From NCBI GenBank assembly GCA_022181005.1, contig BQMV01000054.1, positions 1-7,232 on the forward strand: 7,232 nt of DNA, in the 5' to 3' direction. Positions 1 to 5,094 of the stretch are shown here, piece by piece. Origin of the DNA: Anaerolineaceae bacterium. GTDB taxonomy: Bacteria > Chloroflexota > Anaerolineae > Anaerolineales > Villigracilaceae. A program made the position numbers and the translations under genes. Every line of letters begins with the position of its first letter. The first letter of the stretch is position 1. The notes below the pieces were generated by a model. That model was given only the letters and a program-made list of their open reading frames with translations, ran no database searches and was not told where the DNA came from.

Positions 1-19
1 CACGACGCTCTTCCGATCT
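1..19. other. Illumina adapter remnant (left end, not genomic)
   Basis: The first 19 bases match the 3' end of the Illumina TruSeq universal adapter, finishing in GCTCTTCCGATCT. Genomic sequence therefore starts at about base 20. The first gene is truncated by the end of the read or contig, not by biology. Confidence 0.97.
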
Positions 20-613
20 CGCGGCGCAGGGTCGAGGTTTGTCTTATTAAGTCAACGCTGGTACCTGGACGTTGCGCAACCGCTCGATTTCTCGGACGGT
101 TGGCAGGAGCGCCTAGCGTCCAGCGTCCATCGTCAAGGCTCTCTTCATCGTCCGGCGGGCAGCGATTTTTTTCTTTTCCCGAGAGCGTGCTATGAAACGG
201 TTCCCGAGTTTGCCATTGGCAGGGCGGGCTGGGATAATTGGATGATCTATCAAGCGCGCAAAGAAGATTGGGCGGTCGTTGATTGTACGCCGGCGCTGAC
301 GATCGTCCATCAGAATCATGATTACTCGCATTTGCCCGGCGGCAAGCCGCATTATGCGCATCCTGAAACGAACGAGAACATCCGTCTCGCGGGCGGACAG
401 GCGAACGTGCGTTATACGATTCTCGACTCGACGCATCAATTAACGAATGGCGCGCTTTCCCGCCCGAAGATGACGTGGCTGCGATTTACCCGCAAACTGG
501 AGTTATTTCTCCGCGCTGTCTTTTTCTTCTTGCCCGAAGATGTGATCGAAAACGTTGCGCGCCCCAAACGCTGGCAAAAGCGCATTCGAAAAATCGTAAA
601 CCCTAAATCGTAA
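20..613 (+). CDS. Glycosyltransferase-like protein, C-terminal part (5' end missing)
   Basis: The frame is open from the first genomic base to TAA at 611-613, giving 197 residues and no visible start. The first in-frame ATG is at 242, but convincing protein sequence lies upstream of it, so 242 is not the real start. Visible features are a GSDFFLFPR segment (bases about 161-184), then AIGRAGWDNWM (about 215-244), a VVDCTPALTIVHQNHDYSH segment (about 277-331), and a cationic, hydrophobic tail ending in KRIRKIV. The DFFLFPR / GRxGWDNW / HQNHDYSH combination is one I associate from memory with proteins in bacterial polysaccharide glycosyltransferase clusters; the N-terminal sugar-nucleotide domain would be off the contig. 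The next gene is also a glycosyltransferase, which fits. The stop codon lies inside a heptamer repeat, so the last two residues are encoded by repeat DNA. The exact family and substrate cannot be told. Confidence 0.72.
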   Translation, partial: RGAGSRFVLLSQRWYLDVAQPLDFSDGWQERLASSVHRQGSLHRPAGSDFFLFPRACYETVPEFAIGRAGWDNWMIYQARKEDWAVVDCTPALTIVHQNHDYSHLPGGKPHYAHPETNENIRLAGGQANVRYTILDSTHQLTNGALSRPKMTWLRFTRKLELFLRAVFFFLPEDVIENVARPKRWQKRIRKIVNPKS

Positions 614-652
614 ATCGTAAATCAAAAATCGTAAATCGGAAATCGTAAATCG
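604..652 (+). repeat. Heptanucleotide tandem repeat, 7 units (TAAATCG)
   Basis: There are seven consecutive 7-base units with consensus TAAATCG: 604-610, 611-617, 618-624 (last base A), 625-631 (first base A), 632-638, 639-645 (first base G) and 646-652. The array starts inside the last codons of the upstream gene, supplies its TAA stop, and ends two bases before the ATG at 655. A 17-base core at 606-622 recurs exactly at 6332-6348 and as its reverse complement at 5886-5902. Confidence 0.95.
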
Positions 653-654
653 AA

Positions 655-1602
655 ATGCGCAAAGGACAAAATCCCGCTAAATCCATCAAAGACGTAGCCA
701 AACCGGAACGGATCACGGTTGCGTTATTGAACTACATCCCCTTCTTGAGCGGATTTTACGCTCAAGCCCTCGACGTGTTAAAAGTATGTCTTGAATCCAT
801 GCGCAGGGACGCGGGTCTGCCGTTTGACTTGATGGTCTTTGATAACGGTTCGTGCGCCGAAGCGCGCGACTTTCTCGCAGCGGAGAAAGAAGCGGGTCGC
901 ATCCAATATTTGATTCTGTCCGAAAAAAATATGGGCAAAGGCGGCGCATGGAATGTGACGCTGGCGGGCGCGCCCGGTGAAATCATCGCTTACACCGACA
1001 GCGATGTTTTATTCTTCCCGAAGTGGCTCTCGCGTTCGGTTGAGATTCTTGAAACCTTTCCCAATGTCGGCATGGTAACGGCGCGTCCGTTTCGTACGCC
1101 GCCGGAATTATACGCGTCAACTTTGAAATGGGCGCAAGAGAATGCGACGCTCGACGAAGGTCAGTTTATTCCATGGGAAACTTTCTTGGAATTTAATCTC
1201 TCGCTTGGACAAACGGAAGAAGAGAATAAGAAAGTGTACGCGGAGACAAGAGATTGGCGCATTCAATATAAAAACGTCGCGGCGCTGGCGGGCGCGAGTC
1301 ATTGGCAGTTTACGGCGTATAAATCTACGCTTCAACAATTTCTGCCCTTCGACATGGATAAGCCGATGGGGCAGGTACGTCAGTTGGATAAGCGCATGAA
1401 CGATGCAGGCTTGCTGCGTCTGATGGTCTCCGATCCGCTGGCGATGAATATGTCTAACACGCTGGGGTATCTGAGAGGCGAGTTGAAAGGCGGAGAGATG
1501 AGCAAGCGCGTTTCGCTGAAGAAGCGCGCGTTGGAAGTTCGCTTCGTTAAGAAAGTTTTGATGGCGATCTATAATAAGATTTTCAGTTGGTATTACTCGT
1601 AG
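655..1602 (+). CDS. Family 2-like glycosyltransferase (GT-A fold)
   Basis: This is a 315-residue protein with the layout of a cytosolic or membrane-attached GT-A glycosyltransferase, which moves a sugar from a nucleotide-sugar to a glycan or lipid acceptor. The fold starts at about residue 20 (ITVALLNYIP). It continues with VFDNGS (61-66), the nucleotide-binding NMGKGGAWN (92-100) and the metal-binding DxD-type TDSDVLFFPKW (114-124). An ASHWQFTAY segment (214-222) and DKRMNDAGLL (245-254) occupy the acceptor-side half. The last 35 residues are rich in Lys and Arg with hydrophobics and could lie on the membrane surface. The ATG at 655 is the earliest in-frame start, because TAA at 646-648 closes the frame. 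No Shine-Dalgarno is possible, since repeat DNA abuts the start. It lies between another glycosyltransferase-like gene and the TrmH gene, 8 bases before the latter. The sugar and acceptor are unknown. Confidence 0.87.
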   Translation: MRKGQNPAKSIKDVAKPERITVALLNYIPFLSGFYAQALDVLKVCLESMRRDAGLPFDLMVFDNGSCAEARDFLAAEKEAGRIQYLILSEKNMGKGGAWNVTLAGAPGEIIAYTDSDVLFFPKWLSRSVEILETFPNVGMVTARPFRTPPELYASTLKWAQENATLDEGQFIPWETFLEFNLSLGQTEEENKKVYAETRDWRIQYKNVAALAGASHWQFTAYKSTLQQFLPFDMDKPMGQVRQLDKRMNDAGLLRLMVSDPLAMNMSNTLGYLRGELKGGEMSKRVSLKKRALEVRFVKKVLMAIYNKIFSWYYS

Positions 1603-1610
1603 ACAGCGAC

Positions 1611-2411
1611 ATGATCATCTCTCTGCAAAACCCGAAAATCAAACAGATTCGCGCGCTGGCGGCGCGCGTCAAAGAACGCCGCGAGTCGGGGATGTTTGTT
1701 GTCGAAGGCGTGAGGTTGATCGAGGAAGCCGTGAAAGAGAATTGGACGTTTGAAACGATCCTTTACGATTCGTCGGCGAGCGAGAGGGGCCGGGCGCTGA
1801 TCGCAAACTTACGAACGAGAAGCGTAGACGTAGAGGAAGTTTCGACGGAGGCGATGAAATCTCTGAGTGAGACGGAAACTCCGCAAGGCGTTCTCGCCGT
1901 TCTTCGCTTCTCTCCCTTGCCGCTTGCCGACGATTTGAATTTCATCCTTATCGCCGATAGGATTCGCGATCCGGGCAATCTCGGAACTTTGCTTCGTTCT
2001 GCGGCGGCGACGGGCGCGCAGGCGGTTTTGATTCCGCCGGAGACGACGGATGCGTTTGCGCCAAAGGTTTTGAGGTCCGGCATGGGCGCGCATTTCCGTT
2101 TGCCGATTCGTGAAACAAGCTGGGAGGAAATCGAGCGGACGTGTAAGTCAACGAATGTGCGGGTTTTTCTAGCGGATATGGGCGGGCGATCTTGCTGGGA
2201 GGTTGATCTGCGGCAGCCGCTGGCGCTGATCGTGGGCGGCGAGGCAGAAGGCGCGAGCGCTCAGGCGCGGAAACTGGCGGAGGAGCGCATTGGCATTCCG
2301 ATGGCGGGAAACGTCGAATCGTTGAACGCGGGCGTGGCAGGCTCTATATTGATGTTCGAAGCGGTCAGGCAGCGGCGTTGCATCCCGCAAGCGTCAACGC
2401 GCTTACGATGA
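1611..2411 (+). CDS. SpoU/TrmH-family RNA 2'-O-ribose methyltransferase
   Basis: This 266-residue protein probably uses S-adenosylmethionine to methylate a ribose 2'-OH in rRNA or tRNA. An N-terminal substrate-binding region contains FVVEGVRLIEEA (29-40). The C-terminal SPOUT (trefoil-knot) domain carries all three family motifs: motif 1 RDPGNLGTLLRSA (119-131, with Asn123 and Arg129), motif 2 IVGGEAEGAS (207-216), and motif 3 IPMAGNVESLNAGVAG (229-244). I chose ATG 1611 because the protein then starts MIISLQNPKIKQIRAL, as in relatives; a TTG start at 1587 would overlap the preceding gene and add eight unlikely residues. No clear Shine-Dalgarno is visible. The natural C-terminus of the family is near FEAVRQR (249-255). 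The remaining 11 residues look appended and lie antisense to a lipoprotein signal peptide. Which nucleotide is methylated cannot be told from sequence alone. Confidence 0.93.
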   Translation: MIISLQNPKIKQIRALAARVKERRESGMFVVEGVRLIEEAVKENWTFETILYDSSASERGRALIANLRTRSVDVEEVSTEAMKSLSETETPQGVLAVLRFSPLPLADDLNFILIADRIRDPGNLGTLLRSAAATGAQAVLIPPETTDAFAPKVLRSGMGAHFRLPIRETSWEEIERTCKSTNVRVFLADMGGRSCWEVDLRQPLALIVGGEAEGASAQARKLAEERIGIPMAGNVESLNAGVAGSILMFEAVRQRRCIPQASTRLR

Positions 2412-2457
2412 TAAAACCAACGAGCAGTTTTGATTTGGAGAAGGCATTTGTTTTCAT
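2365..2457 (-). pseudogene. Lipoprotein signal peptide, truncated after the lipobox
   Basis: On the minus strand, ATG at 2457-2455 opens a 30-codon frame ending in TGA at 2367-2365. The peptide is a textbook lipoprotein leader. Its charged start contains four residues with Lys at 2, 8 and 10, its hydrophobic core is LLVGFIIVSALTL (11-23), and its lipobox is L-A-G-C with Cys26. Only NAAA follows. A promoter-like extended -10 sits at the right distance upstream. The frame overlaps the last 47 bases of the TrmH-family gene in opposite orientation. I read it as the 5' end of a lipoprotein gene whose body was lost when it was joined to the 3' end of the methyltransferase gene. A functional mini-lipoprotein or a secreted peptide is possible but less likely. 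It was found by reading the minus strand directly, and the frame is too short to call on length alone. Confidence 0.7.
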
Positions 2458-2467
2458 GGCGCTTTCA

Positions 2468-2476
2468 ATTTTACCA
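2468..2476 (-). promoter_or_regulatory. Extended -10 promoter of the lipoprotein remnant
   Basis: Read on the minus strand, this is TGGTAAAAT: a TG extended -10 dinucleotide followed by the hexamer TAAAAT. Ten bases separate it from the ATG at 2457, so the transcript would start almost at the start codon. A TTGCTC lies upstream at a long spacing of 19, so the extended -10 is the stronger signal. Confidence 0.5.
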
Positions 2477-2480
2477 GTAG

Positions 2481-2523
2481 AGCCGAGCGTCGGAGCAAAT
2501 CCTTTGCTCAAGATTTCTCGGCT
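2481..2523. repeat. Nested palindromic (REP-like) intergenic element
   Basis: Two perfect inverted pairs are nested. The outer arms AGCCGAG (2481-2487) and CTCGGCT (2517-2523) enclose the inner arms GAGCAAA (2493-2499) and TTTGCTC (2503-2509), which have a 3-base loop. The following bases, up to GAAATGACA at about 2530-2539, resemble dispersed intergenic repeats I recall from many bacterial genomes. There is no T-tract after it, so it is not an obvious terminator. It lies between the lipoprotein remnant's promoter and the IS end. Apart from the features listed separately, I see nothing else in 2412-2569. Confidence 0.65.
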
Positions 2524-2569
2524 ACGCCTCGAAATGACATAAGAGCGAGTGAATGGGAACTTTATTTAA

Positions 2570-2780
2570 TAGACCTCTTGCAAAAGTGTGCCATAATAGG
2601 CACATGAACTACAACACAATCGAATTTCTAAACGAGAGTGACTTCAAACGGCTGGCGAGTGTTCAGCGCGCAACCTTCAACCAGACGCTGGCAGTCGTCA
2701 CAAAGGGGTTGCGAGACTTCGAGGAGCCGCTCAAACTGAGTCGCGCGGATCAGTTGTTGATGACCTTGATATACTGGCAA
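2570..2780 (+). mobile_element. Left end of a degraded IS5-like insertion sequence
   Basis: A terminal-repeat-like start, AGACCTCTTGCAAAAG (2571-2586), is followed by a small palindrome GTGCC/GGCAC (2588-2592 and 2599-2603) enclosing CATAAT. The transposase ATG comes directly after, at 2604. The coding match stops at about 2780 and no right end is visible, so only the left 200 bases or so of the element remain. The outer boundary is approximate because no target duplication can be seen. Confidence 0.6.
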
Positions 2781-2861
2781 AAAGGCGCTCCAAGCCTAAT
2801 CAGATTTGCGCATCAAGTATCGAACATGCCTGTCTTTGACGACGGGCATGTTTGGTTATAA
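2604..2861 (+). pseudogene. Truncated IS5-family transposase, N-terminal fragment
   Basis: The residues from MNYNTIEFLN at the ATG (2604) through LSRADQLLMTLIYW (about 47-60) match, from memory, the N-terminal helix-turn-helix region of IS5-type transposases from environmental bacteria. The family continues with a long DDE catalytic domain. Here, after the Trp at about 2777, the sequence changes to an unrelated 25 or so residues and stops at TAA 2859-2861. No catalytic residues are present, so it cannot transpose. An in-frame ATG at 2553 lies outside the element and is not the real start. The stop codon overlaps the TATAAT box of the next gene, which suggests the tail is intergenic DNA read through by chance. 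How much of the tail belongs to the element is uncertain. Confidence 0.75.
2823..2852. promoter_or_regulatory. Inverted repeat centred on the -35 box (candidate operator or RNA hairpin)
   Basis: The arms AACATGCCTGTC (2823-2834) and GACGGGCATGTT (2841-2852) match in 11 of 12 positions. The single mismatch would be a G-U pair in RNA, and with wobbles the stem extends out to 2819 and 2856. The 6-base centre, TTTGAC, is the -35 region of the promoter for the gene at 2871. This could be a repressor site, or a hairpin stopping transcription from the IS remnant; the T-run after it is weak. Confidence 0.55.
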
Positions 2862-2862
2862 T
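2835..2862 (+). promoter_or_regulatory. Sigma-70-type promoter for the yprB-znu operon
   Basis: TTGAC (2836-2840) and a perfect TATAAT (2857-2862) are separated by 15-16 bases, slightly shorter than the usual 17. Only 8 bases separate TATAAT from the ATG at 2871, so transcription would start at or next to the start codon and give a leaderless mRNA. No Shine-Dalgarno exists here, which agrees. It probably drives yprB and the coupled znuA, and possibly the genes beyond. Confidence 0.65.
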
Positions 2863-2870
2863 CGCCTGCG

Positions 2871-4142
2871 ATGAACTCTGCCGGCAAGACCGCGATTGCG
2901 GAAAAACTAAAATCTCTTGGAGTGAAGAAGGGAGTAACGCCTCCTCCTCAGGGCAAGCCCTTCGATCAAACTCAGAGCAAGCCTGATGCGCCTGCCATCG
3001 ACTCGGTCGTCGCGGGAAGTTTTCTCGCCACCCCGCGCGGCGAGGTGTTCGTAGCGGAGCAATTCATTCCTCAAGATCATCAGTACGGCAATTCGAGCCT
3101 TCTTTCCTCTTTGCCTCTTTCATTAATATCCCAGTGGGCAAACGATTCTCTGATTTCCACTCTTCCACTTTCCAAGTTTGCTTTCCTCGATACCGAAACC
3201 TCCGGTCTCTCCGGCGGGACCGGCACGTATGCGTTCCTCGTCGGCGCGGCGCGTTTTGTGGACGGTCAATTCGTGTTGAAGCAATTCTTTATGCGCGATC
3301 CTGCCGAAGAAGCGGCGTTGCTTGAAGGGCTGGCGGATTTCCTCGCGCCGTGCGAGGCGTTGGTCACATTCAACGGTAAAGCCTTCGATGCGCCGCTGTT
3401 AAAGACAAGATACACGTTACATGACACGCCCTGTCCGTTCAAAGGCTATTCTCATTTAGACCTATTGCCTCTTGCGCGGCGGTTGTGGCGCGACCGGCTT
3501 GAATCGCGCGCGTTGAAATTTCTCGAGGAGCATGTGCTGGAATTCAAACGTTCGAGTGATGAAGCGCCGGGCTATGAGATCCCTTGGTTATATTTCGATT
3601 ATCTTCGCACCGGCGACGCGCGCCCGCTGGCGGGGGTGTTCTATCACAACGCCATGGATGTGACCGCGATGGCGGCTCTGCTCGCGCACATGAACGATAT
3701 GTTGGAGAGTCCGTACGAGGGCAGCGTGCAGCATGGCTTGGACTTTGTTGCGTTGGGGAGGTTGTTCGAGGATCTGGGGCGAGTCGAGGAAGCGGCGAAA
3801 TTGTTCGAGCGTGGACTCGAGTCGCCGATGGGCAAGGCAGACTTCCACGTGGCGGTGAAGCGGTTGTCTATCCTGCAAAAGAAGCGCGGCGATTACGCGG
3901 AGGCAATCCGCTTGTGGGAAAAAGCCGCGAAGGCCGGTCATATTTACGCGCACGTCGAGCTGGCGAAATATCACGAACATAAAACGCGGGATGTGAAAGC
4001 CGCGCTCAAATGGACGAAATCGGCGCGGCGCATGGCGGAACGCGCCGACCTGCCGGCGTACGCGCGCAAGCACTGGCTCGATGAAATTGCCCGGCGGCAG
4101 GCGCGTTTGGAACGGAAAATTAACGGACACGTTTCGGCATGA
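2871..4142 (+). CDS. yprB: YprB-type RNase H-fold exonuclease with C-terminal helical repeats
   Basis: This 423-residue protein has a predicted DEDD 3'-5' exonuclease-like domain (the YprB_RNaseH-like family) at about residues 100-275. The motifs are FLDTETSGLSGG (105-116, acidic pair Asp107/Glu109), VTFNGKAFDAPLL (165-177, Asp173), HLDLL (196-200) and YHNAMDV (258-264, Asp263). All four metal-binding acids are present, so it should be active on nucleic acid, though family members are mostly uncharacterised. Residues about 285-385 form TPR/Sel1-like helical repeats (LGRLFEDLGRVEEAAKLFERG and a similar one at 340-360), probably for protein contacts. Length fits B. subtilis YprB as I remember it. 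The N-terminal 45 residues are low in recognisable structure and contain an in-frame 24-base repeat. It starts directly after a TATAAT box and overlaps znuA by ATGA. It has no signal peptide, so it is cytosolic. Confidence 0.87.
   Translation: MNSAGKTAIAEKLKSLGVKKGVTPPPQGKPFDQTQSKPDAPAIDSVVAGSFLATPRGEVFVAEQFIPQDHQYGNSSLLSSLPLSLISQWANDSLISTLPLSKFAFLDTETSGLSGGTGTYAFLVGAARFVDGQFVLKQFFMRDPAEEAALLEGLADFLAPCEALVTFNGKAFDAPLLKTRYTLHDTPCPFKGYSHLDLLPLARRLWRDRLESRALKFLEEHVLEFKRSSDEAPGYEIPWLYFDYLRTGDARPLAGVFYHNAMDVTAMAALLAHMNDMLESPYEGSVQHGLDFVALGRLFEDLGRVEEAAKLFERGLESPMGKADFHVAVKRLSILQKKRGDYAEAIRLWEKAAKAGHIYAHVELAKYHEHKTRDVKAALKWTKSARRMAERADLPAYARKHWLDEIARRQARLERKINGHVSA
2947..2983 (+). repeat. Repeat element embedded in the yprB coding sequence
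   Basis: CTCAGGGCAAGCC (2947-2959) is repeated as CTCAGAGCAAGCC (2971-2983), with 12 of 13 bases equal and a 24-base (8-codon) offset. The sequence between them, CCCTTCGATCAAACTCAG (2958-2975), resembles a CCCTTCGACAAGCTCAGG-type dispersed repeat that I recall from other bacterial genomes. It encodes the PQGKPFDQTQSKP stretch in the N-terminal linker (26-38) and keeps the frame open. Confidence 0.55.
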
Positions 4143-5014
4143 ATCGCATCTTTATAATAGCGGCGCTCCTGTTGACTGCCTGCGGAGGACAACCCGCTTC
4201 TTCCGCAGGGACGACTGACTCGCCCGTGCTGGCATCCACCACGCTTCTGGCAGACATCGCCCAAAACGCAGCAGGCGAACGTTTCCGCGTTCTGTCGCTT
4301 CTTCCCATCGGCGCAGACCCACACTCGTATCAGCCCGCGCCGCAAGATGTGACGAAGATCGCCGCGAGCCGATTGTTGATCGTCAACGGCGCGGGATACG
4401 AACGCTTCCTTGATGCGTTGCTGGAAAGCGCCGGCGGAAAGAGAGAGATCGTTGTCGCCTCATCGGGTTTATCGTCCGGGCTTGAGGCGGATGATCCGCA
4501 CTTCTGGCTCGACCCGAATAACGTCATCGTCTATGTTGAAAACATCCGTGAAGCGTTGACGCACCTCGACCCCGACGGCGCGGCGGAATTTAAATCCAAT
4601 GCCGATGCGTATGTCGCTAAGTTGAAAGCCCTCGATGCGTGGATCGTCGAACAGGTGCAACAAATTCCGCCCGAGAAAAGATTGCTCGTGACGAATCACG
4701 AATCGCTTGGCTACTTTGCGGAGCGATACGGTTTTACGGTCGTTGGGTCTGTGCTCGAAAGTTTCAGCGCCGACGCGTCGCCGTCCGCGCGACAAATGGC
4801 GGCGTTGATCGACGAGATCAAAGCCGCCAACGCGCCCGCGATATTTTTAGACGCCGGCGATAACCCCGCGCTCGCTCAACAAATCGCCGATGAGACAGGC
4901 GTAAGAGTCGTCGCTGATCTGCATCTTGAATCACTGACCGACGGCGCGCCCGCCGCGACCTACATTGATATGATGAAATACAATGTGACGCAGATCGTTG
5001 ATGCGTTGAAATAA
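4139..5014 (+). CDS. znuA: Zinc (or manganese) ABC transporter substrate-binding lipoprotein
   Basis: This 291-residue cluster A-I solute-binding protein captures a divalent metal outside the membrane and hands it to the permease. A lipoprotein signal sequence ends in the lipobox LLTAC (Cys15), followed by a short GGQPASSAG linker, so the mature protein is membrane-anchored. The metal ligands are His62 in GADPHSYQP, His121 in DDPHFWLDP and His187 in TNHESLGYFAERYGF. Family knowledge links His at the third position to zinc and Glu to manganese, so zinc is favoured. The fourth ligand position probably falls on Glu264 (HLESLTDG). The His/acid-rich loop of many ZnuA proteins, before the second His, is missing. 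The start overlaps the yprB stop as ATGA, implying translational coupling. The ATPase gene follows after an 80-base gap filled by a palindromic repeat. Confidence 0.92.
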   Translation: MNRIFIIAALLLTACGGQPASSAGTTDSPVLASTTLLADIAQNAAGERFRVLSLLPIGADPHSYQPAPQDVTKIAASRLLIVNGAGYERFLDALLESAGGKREIVVASSGLSSGLEADDPHFWLDPNNVIVYVENIREALTHLDPDGAAEFKSNADAYVAKLKALDAWIVEQVQQIPPEKRLLVTNHESLGYFAERYGFTVVGSVLESFSADASPSARQMAALIDEIKAANAPAIFLDAGDNPALAQQIADETGVRVVADLHLESLTDGAPAATYIDMMKYNVTQIVDALK

Positions 5015-5021
5015 TTCCTTC

Positions 5022-5086
5022 GTAGGGGCGAGGTTCTCTCGCCCGTTTGCGCAATCCAATAATAAGACGGGGAGACCCGCCCCTGC
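5022..5086. repeat. GTAGGGGCG-type palindromic intergenic element
   Basis: The left end GTAGGGGCG (5022-5030) and the right end CGCCCCTGC (5078-5086) are inverted copies with one mismatch, and the inner arms continue imperfectly. Two smaller hairpins lie inside: GGGCGAG/CTCGCCC (5026-5032 and 5038-5044, 5-base loop) and CGGG/CCCG (5068-5071 and 5076-5079) around GAGA, a GNRA-type tetraloop. No T-tract follows, so it is not a standard terminator. It fills almost the whole znuA-znuC gap and resembles mobile palindromic repeats I recall from Chloroflexota and cyanobacteria. Confidence 0.7.
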
Positions 5087-5094
5087 AAAATAAA

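Noticed and set aside
242..613. Complete 123-residue gene starting at ATG 242
   Set aside because: The same frame is open back to the adapter and encodes coherent family-like sequence upstream (DFFLFPR, GRAGWDNW), so the gene is 5'-truncated.
604..652. CRISPR-like array
   Set aside because: The units are contiguous 7-mers with no spacers, and there are no cas genes; it is a simple tandem repeat.
3588..4130. Minus-strand open frame of 180 codons opposite the yprB C-terminal half
   Set aside because: It is Arg- and His-rich in the way a shadow of a GC-biased gene is; the + strand has recognisable helical repeats.
5022..5046. Rho-independent terminator after znuA
   Set aside because: The GC-rich hairpin is followed by GTTTGCGC and then another palindromic arm, with no T-tract, and the next gene belongs to the same transporter.
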